A DNA stretch of 11,148 bases, from the NCBI GenBank assembly GCA_030039895.1, contig JASHUR010000226.1:1-11148 (forward strand), in the 5' to 3' direction. Below the pieces are notes generated by a model. That model worked only from the letters and a program-made list of their open reading frames with translations. It was not told where the DNA came from and ran no database searches. Positions 6,144-11,148 of the stretch are shown here, in pieces (positions within the stretch are counted from its first letter, which is position 1; each line of letters starts with the position of its first letter). Source of the DNA: Acidobacteriaceae bacterium (lineage in GTDB: Bacteria > Acidobacteriota > Terriglobia > Terriglobales > Acidobacteriaceae). A program made the position numbers and the translations under genes.

Positions 6144-7220
6144 CTACGCCAACTGGAAGGACACCCGAATCACTGTTACTTCGTCAATCGGGCGGCCATC
6201 GCGCGTCGCCGGTTTGAACTCAATCCGGCGCGCCGCTTGCTGCGCCAGTTGATCGAGCCCATATCCCAGCCCGCTTACCACACGCAGTACCTGTACCTGT
6301 CCCGAGGCGGTGAACCGCACCTGCAGCGTCACATCGCCTTGGATCTTCAGCTTCCGGGCCTCTGCCGTATAACCCGGAATCGGCTTGCTCAAAATCTTGA
6401 GAGGAGTCGAATTAACAGCCACTTGTCTGTGAACTGCGGGCGCTGCTTGGCCAAAGCCCGTCCCGCCAAAACCGCTCTGCGCTATGCGGCCCGTACCTCC
6501 GGGCCTGCCGCGTCCGCCAATCATCCCGTCGGAGAAGCCGGCTGACGCAACCGTGCCCCGCGTGTCGCGACCGCCCGGCACCCCGTTCGCCACTCCTGAG
6601 CCGAAATCCACGCCATGCACTGAACCTCGCCGTGCAGCTCCCGCGCCCGGCGCACCATTTCCCGGTGACCCGGCAAACGAGCCTACCGCTGCAATCGTCG
6701 CCGGACGGTTCGCATTCGGATTCGGCCTCACACCCTCAGGATCGCCGAACCCGCCCGTGCGCATCGTTGGGCGCTGCCGGTTATTGGCTACCATCGTCGG
6801 ATGCGGGCTGCTGAACAGGCCCACCTTCGGCTGCGGCGGAGGCGTCACCCGTAACGGCGGCGCAGGCGCAATCTTGGGCGCTTCTTCGTGGACCCGGATC
6901 TCTGCCATCTTCGGCGGAGCCACCACCGGCGTCGGCTTGGGCATCACAATCTTCGGCCGCTCAAGCTTGGGCGGCGGCGCATACACACGCACCCGCGGCG
7001 GAACCGGCGGCGGTGTCGGCTTCGGCTGTTCGGTCGGAAAAATCAGAATCGATGTCTCTTGCCGCTTCTTGATCTGATGCACCCCTGCAAGGCTCAACAA
7101 AACAATCAGCCCTATGACAAAGGCGTTCACGCAAAGGCTCGCTCCAAATGACCCGAATCGGCTCTTCTCGTCGGGCAGCAGCCCAAAATTCGCGCGGTTC
7201 AACAGATCTTTGTTCTCCAT
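6144..7220 (-). CDS. TonB-family energy transducer with Pro-rich and repeated Gly-rich spacer
   Basis: 358-residue inner-membrane protein likely to couple the proton-motive force to outer-membrane transporters or another envelope machine. Layout: cytoplasmic N-terminus with MENKDLLNRANFGLLPDEKS; one membrane helix about 25-47; Pro-rich segment about 62-132 (PKPTPPPVPP, PKLERPKIVMPKP); Gly-rich segment about 150-258 with five degenerate repeats; C-terminal TonB domain about 272-358 (KPIPGYTAEARKLKIQGDVTLQVRF, VSGLGYGLDQLAQQAARRIEFKPA, VIRVSF). The TonB motifs are clear; the long N-terminus before the helix is typical of non-classical TonBs. No exbB or exbD is in the window. An ATG at 7242-7244 is in frame, but ATG 7218-7220 has AGGG four bases upstream and a more natural N-terminus. 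It is probably first in a unit with the M48-like and beta-barrel genes. Confidence 0.9.
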   Translation of the reverse strand: MENKDLLNRANFGLLPDEKSRFGSFGASLCVNAFVIGLIVLLSLAGVHQIKKRQETSILIFPTEQPKPTPPPVPPRVRVYAPPPKLERPKIVMPKPTPVVAPPKMAEIRVHEEAPKIAPAPPLRVTPPPQPKVGLFSSPHPTMVANNRQRPTMRTGGFGDPEGVRPNPNANRPATIAAVGSFAGSPGNGAPGAGAARRGSVHGVDFGSGVANGVPGGRDTRGTVASAGFSDGMIGGRGRPGGTGRIAQSGFGGTGFGQAAPAVHRQVAVNSTPLKILSKPIPGYTAEARKLKIQGDVTLQVRFTASGQVQVLRVVSGLGYGLDQLAQQAARRIEFKPATRDGRPIDEVTVIRVSFQLA

Positions 7221-7342
7221 AATTCCCTGGTGCTCAACGCACATCTCGGTTGTGGGTCGTATAGGCCCGGCTTCCCGGAATTTCCCCGGTTGCTTCGTTC
7301 AAATGGACGAGGACGTGCAAGCTATTGCGTAGCATCTGTCAT

Positions 7343-7362
7343 TCCACATCGCTCGATGTGGA
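7343..7362. repeat. Perfect 8-bp hairpin/palindrome in the tonB leader
   Basis: TCCACATC, loop GCTC, GATGTGGA. It is a perfect stem with a four-base centre, 123 bases upstream of the tonB start. It may be an operator for a dimeric regulator or an RNA hairpin. No T-run follows on either strand, so it is not an intrinsic terminator. Confidence 0.65.
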
Positions 7363-7373
7363 CCAGGAATATC

Positions 7374-7396
7374 TCTGCTTTTTCTAATCAAGCAGA
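7374..7396. repeat. 7-bp hairpin TCTGCTT/AAGCAGA in the tonB leader
   Basis: TCTGCTT (7374-7380) and AAGCAGA (7390-7396) are perfect inverted arms around a 9-base AT-rich loop. It lies 11 bases from the neighbouring hairpin 7343-7362, so the two could fold in tandem in the tonB leader RNA. Confidence 0.5.
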
Positions 7397-7571
7397 AATC
7401 TCACAGACCTTCGCTCACTTTTCCTTGCTGGTTCCCGCCCAAATACGCACAAAACACCGAACAACGCGTCTACGCCCGAACTTGCCGCGAAATTACCGGC
7501 CTCAGACCCGCCTCTCCGGGAGGTGCGACTTTGAAGAATAGACTCTGGGGAGTATTGCAAAACCCGTCCCT

Positions 7572-7600
7572 ATTGTACCGGGAGTGTGCCAAATGCGTAA
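7572..7600 (-). promoter_or_regulatory. Possible tonB promoter
   Basis: On the minus strand, -10 TACAAT (7577-7572, five of six consensus bases) with a 17-base spacer to a poor -35, TTACGC (7600-7595). An A-rich tract lies directly upstream (complement of the T-run around 7609-7620) and may compensate as an UP element. It would give a leader of roughly 345 nucleotides. Confidence 0.3.
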
Positions 7601-7820
7601 GCTTTACCTTTTTTTATTTCCATTCAGGTAATTTTTTCCCTTAATAGTCCTCTTCAAAATCCTCGCTCCACCTTCATTTACCATCACTTATCCACCGCTT
7701 CCAGCGGCATTTGCCTGCCTGGATTCAACAACCTCCTCAGCGCAATGACAAAATAAGAGAAGCAGAAGACTCCCAACCCGTCCCATAACTCAAAACCGGC
7801 TTTTTCAAAGGAGAACCCTC

Positions 7821-8798
7821 TTGCGCATCCTCGTTACCGGCGGCGCCGGCTATATCGGTGGCACCGTCGCCCATCTCCTGCTTGAAAAAGGTCATCAGGT
7901 TGTGGTCTACGACAACCTCTGCCACGGACATCGCTCCTTGCTCCCTCCGCAGGCTGAATTCATTGAGGGTGAGCTCGCTGACCGGCCCGCGCTCGAAAAG
8001 CTCATGCATACCGGAATAGACGGCGTAATGCACTTCGCCGCTCTCATCGAAGCTGGCGAAAGCATGAAAAAGCCGGAGATTTATTTCCGCAACAACAGCG
8101 CCTCCACGCTCAGCCTGCTTGAGGCCATGCTCGCCTCCGGAGTCAACCGCCTCGTCTTTTCCTCGACCGCCGCCGTCTACGGCGAGCCCGAATCCACCCC
8201 CATTCGCGAAGACTCCCCGCTCCGCCCCACCAACGCCTACGGTGAATCCAAGCTTCTCGTCGAGCACATGCTCGCCTGGCTGAACCGCATCCACGGCCTC
8301 CGCTACGCCAGCCTTCGCTACTTCAACGTCGCCGGAGCCATCCCCGGACGCGGCGAAGCGCACGAGCCCGAATCTCACCTCATCCCTCTTATCCTCGACG
8401 TCGCACTCGGCCGCCGTCCCTCCATCAAAGTCTTCGGTCAGGACTACCCCACCAAGGACGGCACCTGTATCCGCGACTACATCCATGTCCACGATCTCGC
8501 CCGCGCACACCTGCTCGCATTCGAGGCCCTCAGCACACGCGACCGCCTCATTTACAACCTCGGCAATGGAATCGGCTTCACCGTACGCGAAGTCATCGAG
8601 TCCGCGCGCCGGGTCACCGGCCACCCCATCCCCGTCATCGACGAAGCGCGCCGCCCCGGCGATCCCGCCGTCCTCATCGCCAGCTCCGAAAAAATCGAAC
8701 GCGAACTCGGCTGGAAACCCGAGTACGCCGACCTCGACTCCATTGTCGCCAGCGCCTGGCAGTGGCACCAGCAGCGCTACACAAAAACATCGGCATAA
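7821..8798 (+). CDS. galE: UDP-glucose 4-epimerase
   Basis: 325-residue NAD-dependent short-chain dehydrogenase-type epimerase interconverting UDP-glucose and UDP-galactose for envelope or exopolysaccharide sugars; cytoplasmic. NAD-binding GGAGYIGG at 7-14 and D31; DNLCHGHRSL after the second strand; FAALIEAGESMKKP (72-85); active-site strand FSSTAAVYGEP with T116 at the usual serine/threonine position; catalytic YxxxK at Y140 and K144; RYFNVAGA (166-173); IRDYIHVHDLARAH (217-230); YNLGNGIGFTVREVI (245-259); RRPGDPAVLIASSEK (277-291). Length is slightly short for GalE but complete. The start is TTG at 7821, since MRILVTGGAGYIG is the canonical N-terminus and AAAGGAG sits 7 bases upstream. It stands alone. 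Substrate could also be the N-acetylated sugars, as sequence does not separate these. Confidence 0.93.
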   Translation: MRILVTGGAGYIGGTVAHLLLEKGHQVVVYDNLCHGHRSLLPPQAEFIEGELADRPALEKLMHTGIDGVMHFAALIEAGESMKKPEIYFRNNSASTLSLLEAMLASGVNRLVFSSTAAVYGEPESTPIREDSPLRPTNAYGESKLLVEHMLAWLNRIHGLRYASLRYFNVAGAIPGRGEAHEPESHLIPLILDVALGRRPSIKVFGQDYPTKDGTCIRDYIHVHDLARAHLLAFEALSTRDRLIYNLGNGIGFTVREVIESARRVTGHPIPVIDEARRPGDPAVLIASSEKIERELGWKPEYADLDSIVASAWQWHQQRYTKTSA

Positions 8799-8804
8799 CA
8801 TCAA

Positions 8805-8850
8805 CGGCGTCCTTGCTGCACTTGCTCCGGACGCCGCGATTCCTCTCTTT
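8805..8850 (+). terminator. Probable terminator of galE
   Basis: CGGCGTCC (8805-8812) pairs perfectly with GGACGCCG (8829-8836) around a 16-base loop just after the galE stop. The tail CGATTCCTCTCTTT is pyrimidine-rich but not a clean T-run, so termination may be partial or Rho-assisted. Confidence 0.5.
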
Positions 8851-8859
8851 CCTGCCTGA

Positions 8860-8889
8860 CATCTCCACAAAAATCACAGGGTGGAGATG
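8860..8889 (+). repeat. Perfect 9-bp hairpin upstream of the ABC operon
   Basis: CATCTCCAC (8860-8868) and GTGGAGATG (8881-8889) are perfect inverted arms with a 12-base loop. Only a weakly T-rich sequence follows, so it may be a second galE terminator stem, an operator, or the start of a structured region. It lies upstream of the likely ABC-operon promoter. Confidence 0.6.
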
Positions 8890-8932
8890 CATTTCAACCT
8901 TTCGGTGGACGCAAACATCAGCACACACTGTC

Positions 8933-8957
8933 TAAAATTTCCGTGATTTGAATCACG
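8933..8957 (+). promoter_or_regulatory. Candidate ABC-operon promoter with CRP/FNR-type palindromic operator
   Basis: TAAAAT (8933-8938) is a good -10 match, though no clear -35 lies 16-18 bases upstream. Four bases later is the perfect palindrome CGTGATT-TG-AATCACG (8942-8957). Its core GTGA-N6-TCAC equals the CRP core, and TGAT-N4-ATCA equals the FNR core, so a regulator of the Crp/Fnr superfamily is a fair inference. If the promoter is right, the operator covers about the transcription start, a position fitting repression. Confidence 0.45.
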
Positions 8958-8975
8958 CACATCCGCAGTGCGTGA
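8953..8975 (+). repeat. Hairpin TCACGCAC/GTGCGTGA competing with the operator palindrome
   Basis: TCACGCAC (8953-8960) and GTGCGTGA (8968-8975) form a perfect 8-bp stem with a 7-base loop. Its left arm shares TCACG (8953-8957) with the right arm of palindrome 8942-8957, so the two structures exclude each other in RNA. It lies just before the ribosome sites of the small frame at 8987 and of the permease. Confidence 0.55.
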
Positions 8976-8986
8976 ATGAGGCGGCA

Positions 8987-9019
8987 ATGACGCAAACAAC
9001 AAAGGACGCAAACCGTTGA
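8987..9019 (+). CDS. Possible 10-residue leader peptide or displaced N-terminus of the first permease
   Basis: ATG at 8987 opens MTQTTKDANR and stops at TGA 9017-9019, overlapping the TTG start of the permease (9016-9018). GAGG (8978-8981) lies 5 bases upstream of the ATG. It could be a translationally coupled leader peptide. Alternatively, the peptide plus a one-base insertion would read directly into KLPVWLRPVL of the permease, giving an N-terminus like that of the paralogous second permease (MSAQTQPRKWERF). Then it would be a frameshifted beginning rather than a separate gene. Confidence 0.3.
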   Translation: MTQTTKDANR

Positions 9020-9777
9020 AGCTACCTGTGTGGCTGCGGCCCGTCCTCTTCATCCTCGTTCTGCTCGGAGCCTGGCAGCTTGCCGTCTACCTGCACCCGC
9101 ACCAGTTGTTGCCCGGCCCCATCAAGACCGCACACGGCATCACCGACCTGGTGCATCACGGCCTCATCATCAAATACACCGTTGCATCGCTCTTCCGCGT
9201 CACCTGGGGATTCTTCCTCGCCGTTATCGTCGCCGTGCCTCTCGGCCTCATCATCGGCTGGTATCGCCGCGCAGAGCTTGCCTTCAACCCGATTCTCCAG
9301 ATCCTGCGCCCCATCTCTCCGCTGGCCTGGATTCCGATTGCCATCCTCTGGTTCGGCGTCGGCGATCTCGCCGCTGTCTTTCTCATCTTCGTAGGTTGCT
9401 TCCTGCCTTTGCTTCTCACCGTCATCAACGCCGTGCAGAGCGTTCCCGCCGTCTACATCAACGCCGGACGCAACTTCGGCCTCGGCCCCGTAACCCTCAT
9501 GCGCAGGGTCCTCTACCCGGCCATCGCTCCGCGCCTCATGACCGGCCTGCGCATCACACTCGGCCTCGCCTGGCTCGTCGTCGTCGCTGCGGAAATGATC
9601 GCCGTCAACTCCGGCCTCGGCTTTCTCATCATCGACGCGCGCAACGCCGGCAATCGCTATGATCTCGTCCTCGCAGGAATGGTCATCATCGGCGTCGTCG
9701 GCCTCCTGCTCGACAACGGCATTCGTTCCCTGGAACGCGCCAAAGCACTGCGCTGGGGATACGCGGAGAAATCCTGA
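9016..9777 (+). CDS. ABC transporter permease, NitT/TauT (SsuC-like) class, first copy
   Basis: 253-residue inner-membrane importer subunit of the BPD_transp_1 type. Hydrophobic segments lie at about 8-26, 62-81, 103-140 (more than one), 178-197 and 216-233. The cytoplasmic coupling (EAA-like) loop is at about 148-170, INAGRNFG to RRVLYPAIAP, where it would contact the ATPase. The region NPILQILRPISPLAWIPIAILWFGVGD (residues 91-117, 27 long) is typical of nitrate, sulfonate and taurine permeases. The predicted start is TTG at 9016 with AAGGA nine bases upstream; the N-terminus may be altered (see the overlapping small frame). The stop overlaps the ATPase start by one base (TGATG), so the two are co-translated. 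Substrate cannot be read from sequence. Confidence 0.88.
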   Translation: MKLPVWLRPVLFILVLLGAWQLAVYLHPHQLLPGPIKTAHGITDLVHHGLIIKYTVASLFRVTWGFFLAVIVAVPLGLIIGWYRRAELAFNPILQILRPISPLAWIPIAILWFGVGDLAAVFLIFVGCFLPLLLTVINAVQSVPAVYINAGRNFGLGPVTLMRRVLYPAIAPRLMTGLRITLGLAWLVVVAAEMIAVNSGLGFLIIDARNAGNRYDLVLAGMVIIGVVGLLLDNGIRSLERAKALRWGYAEKS

Positions 9778-10574
9778 TGTCTACAAAGACCATGATCGAA
9801 ACCAATACGCCCGCCTCGACCCTCCGCCACAAGCTGCGCATCGACGACGTCAACATGATCTTCACTCGCGACGGCAAAAGCCTGCCCGTCCTTGAGAACA
9901 TCAATCTCGAAGTCTTCGACGGCGAATTCATCTGCCTGCTCGGGCCCTCTGGCTGCGGCAAGTCCACCCTCCTCAGCGCCATCGCCGGCTTCCTCAAGCC
10001 CACCAGTGGCGACATACTCATCGACGGCGAAATCGTCCGCGGCCCCGACCCTCGCCGCATCTTCGTCTTTCAGGAACGCGGCGTCTTCCCCTGGCTCACC
10101 GTCGAGGGCAACATCGGCTTCGGCCTCGGCAAGCTCCCGCGTGCTGAGCGCTCCCGGCGCATCGCGCACTACGTCAAAATGGTCGGCCTTGAAGGCTTTG
10201 AGAAGTCCTACCCGCACGAGCTCTCCGGCGGTATGAAGCAGCGCGTGGAAGTCGCCCGCGCCCTCGCCGTCAATCCTGACGTCATGTTCCTCGACGAGCC
10301 CTTCGGCGCGCTCGACTCCATCACCCGCATGATCATGCGCGGCGAGCTGCTCCGCATCTGGCAGGCCGAACGCAAAACCATCCTCTTCGTCACCCACGAT
10401 ATCGACGAAGCCGTCCAGCTCGCCGACCGCGTCGTCGTCATGAGCGCGCGCCCCGGCCGCATCCAGGAAATCGTTCCCATCGACATCGCTCATCCCCGCG
10501 ACATCAGCTCGCCCCGCTACCTCGAACTGCGCGACGGCATCCTCAGTCAGATCGGACTGGCGCACAACCTATGA
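9777..10574 (+). CDS. ABC transporter ATP-binding protein, SsuB/TauB/NrtD-like
   Basis: 265-residue cytoplasmic ATPase energising the flanking permeases. Complete motif set: Walker A GPSGCGKST (56-64), Q-loop Q99 in FVFQERGVFPWLTV, signature LSGGMKQR (149-156), Walker B VMFLDEP with E174, D-loop GALD (177-180), H-switch H207 in FVTHDIDEA. After it, VMSARPGRI and EIVPIDIAHPRD are typical of the nitrate/sulfonate/taurine ATPase group. There is no C-terminal NrtC-like regulatory domain. GGAG lies 8 bases before ATG 9777. The start overlaps the first permease stop by one base. The stop overlaps the second permease by four bases (ATGA), showing a single tightly coupled operon. Confidence 0.95.
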   Translation: MSTKTMIETNTPASTLRHKLRIDDVNMIFTRDGKSLPVLENINLEVFDGEFICLLGPSGCGKSTLLSAIAGFLKPTSGDILIDGEIVRGPDPRRIFVFQERGVFPWLTVEGNIGFGLGKLPRAERSRRIAHYVKMVGLEGFEKSYPHELSGGMKQRVEVARALAVNPDVMFLDEPFGALDSITRMIMRGELLRIWQAERKTILFVTHDIDEAVQLADRVVVMSARPGRIQEIVPIDIAHPRDISSPRYLELRDGILSQIGLAHNL

Positions 10575-11148
10575 GCGCGCAGACACAGCCCCGCAAATGG
10601 GAGCGCTTCTTCTGGCCCGTGCTGGCCACTGCGTTCTTTCTCGCCTTCTGGCACTACGCAGTAGTCTGGACCGCCACCAAAATCTTCCCCTCGCCCATGG
10701 AAGTCGAACGCGGTTTCGTCGAACTCATCCACAAAGGCGTCCTCTATCTCGATATCGTCGACTCTCTTCGCCGCGTCGCCATCGGCTACCTCGCTGCCGT
10801 TGCCATCGGAGTCCCACTTGGCCTCTTGTTCGGCTGGTACCCCGCCATCAATCAGGTCGTCAATCCCGTCATTCAGATCCTGCGCCCCATCAGCCCCATC
10901 GCCTGGATCCCCGTCGCCATCATCTTCTTCGGCGTTGGCGACTATGCCGCCATCTTTCTCGTCTTCCTCGGCGCGTTCTTCCCCATCCTCGTCACCTGCG
11001 TCGATGGAGTCGCCAACGTCCCGCTCATCTACCGCCGCGCCGGAACGAATTTCGGACTTACTCCGCCGCAGGTTCTTGCTCGCGTCGTCTTCCCGGCCGC
11101 CTTGCCGTCAATCCTCGTTGGCCTGCGCATCGCGCTCGGCATCGGCTG
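10571..11148 (+). CDS. ABC transporter permease, NitT/TauT (SsuC-like) class, second copy (partial)
   Basis: The window holds 192 codons from ATG 10571 and ends before the stop. It begins MSAQTQPRKWERFFWPVL and has hydrophobic segments at about 13-33, 68-88 and 110-143. The coupling loop is at about 155-180, RRAGTNFG to ARVVFPAALP. Residues 98-124 match residues 91-117 of the first permease at 21 of 27 positions, so the two are clear paralogs. No ribosome site is obvious; translation probably relies on the ATGA overlap with the ATPase. The natural inference is a heterodimeric membrane part served by one ATPase. A substrate-binding protein may follow downstream. Confidence 0.92.
   Translation, partial: MSAQTQPRKWERFFWPVLATAFFLAFWHYAVVWTATKIFPSPMEVERGFVELIHKGVLYLDIVDSLRRVAIGYLAAVAIGVPLGLLFGWYPAINQVVNPVIQILRPISPIAWIPVAIIFFGVGDYAAIFLVFLGAFFPILVTCVDGVANVPLIYRRAGTNFGLTPPQVLARVVFPAALPSILVGLRIALGIG

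Larger units (their letters stand above)
7221..7820. other. Divergent non-coding region between tonB and galE
   Basis: 600 bases with no supported gene. Contents: a possible minus-strand promoter for tonB at 7572-7600; two perfect short hairpins in the tonB leader (7343-7362 and 7374-7396); an AT-rich island at 7600-7640 with the inverted repeat TTACCT (7604-7609) and AGGTAA (7626-7631) followed by TTTTTT; and a C-rich, G-poor tract (7638-7703) leading to galE. I find no convincing -35/-10 pair for galE; AT-rich 7600-7660 is the likeliest place. Confidence 0.55.
8908..9013 (+). repeat. Three direct copies of GACGCAAAC before the ABC operon
   Basis: GACGCAAAC occurs at 8908-8916, 8989-8997 and 9005-9013, all in the same orientation. 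Starts are 81 and 16 bp apart. The first copy lies in the -35 region of the candidate promoter, and the last two flank the ribosome site of the first permease. They may be regulator half-sites or RNA-binding protein sites. Confidence 0.55.

Noticed and set aside
7561..7600. Sigma-54 promoter TGGCAC upstream of tonB
   Set aside because: TGGCAC is present on the minus strand, but the required TTGC element five bases later is missing (CGGTA instead).
7737..8870. Long minus-strand open frame (377 codons) opposite galE
   Set aside because: It is the antisense shadow of galE. Its product is Gly/Asp/Val-rich without motifs, has no ribosome site, and results from strong third-position C in galE.
8908..9013. 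GACGCAAAC copies as a CRISPR array
   Set aside because: Units are only 9 bases, spacing is uneven (81 and 16 bp), and there are no spacers or cas genes.
9657..10565. Long minus-strand open frame (302 codons) opposite the ABC genes
   Set aside because: It is antisense to the ATPase and the end of the first permease, has acidic low-complexity composition, and spans a gene boundary. The sense genes have complete motif sets.

Overview
The window looks like part of an Acidobacteriota chromosome, most likely Terriglobales/Acidobacteriaceae. The clues are high GC with strong C in third codon positions, a short 72-residue omega subunit, a TonB-type protein with a long Pro-rich then Gly-rich spacer, and an SCO protein with a CPLPDYC motif. 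This placement is an inference from style, not from a search. I see no insertion sequence, tRNA, rRNA, CRISPR array or phage gene.

Left part (1-2400). A few codons of a plus-strand gene end at 39 and meet rho, on the minus strand, at a bidirectional hairpin terminator. Upstream of rho lies rpoZ, closed by its own terminator. Rho therefore probably has its own promoter and a leader that is strikingly C-rich and G-poor. A 668-base non-coding stretch precedes rpoZ. It carries a good minus-strand sigma-70-type promoter (TTGACC, 17 bases, TATTTT, AT-rich upstream element) whose transcript would begin at the foot of a long two-part hairpin, followed by two more hairpins.

Middle part (2401-7220), all minus strand. 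Transcription order is a TonB-family protein, a secreted M48-peptidase-like protein whose HExxH motif has become FQLAQ, and a small outer-membrane beta-barrel protein; a strong terminator follows. These three may form one envelope operon. Next is a copper-related SCO protein that joins a CusF-like copper domain to a thioredoxin-like SCO domain.

Right part (7221-11148), plus strand. After a 600-base non-coding divergent region comes galE with a TTG start, then a 217-base spacer unusually dense in hairpins and repeats. It includes a CRP/FNR-type palindrome that overlaps a competing hairpin, three copies of GACGCAAAC, and a 10-codon reading frame touching the next start. A tightly overlapping ABC-transporter operon follows: permease, ATPase, and a second paralogous permease cut by the window end. 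This is the NitT/TauT (SsuBC-like) class, but with two different permeases. No substrate-binding protein is visible.

Most interesting points: the structured rpoZ leader, the pseudo-M48 protein in a TonB/beta-barrel unit, the ABC-operon leader, and the rho leader.
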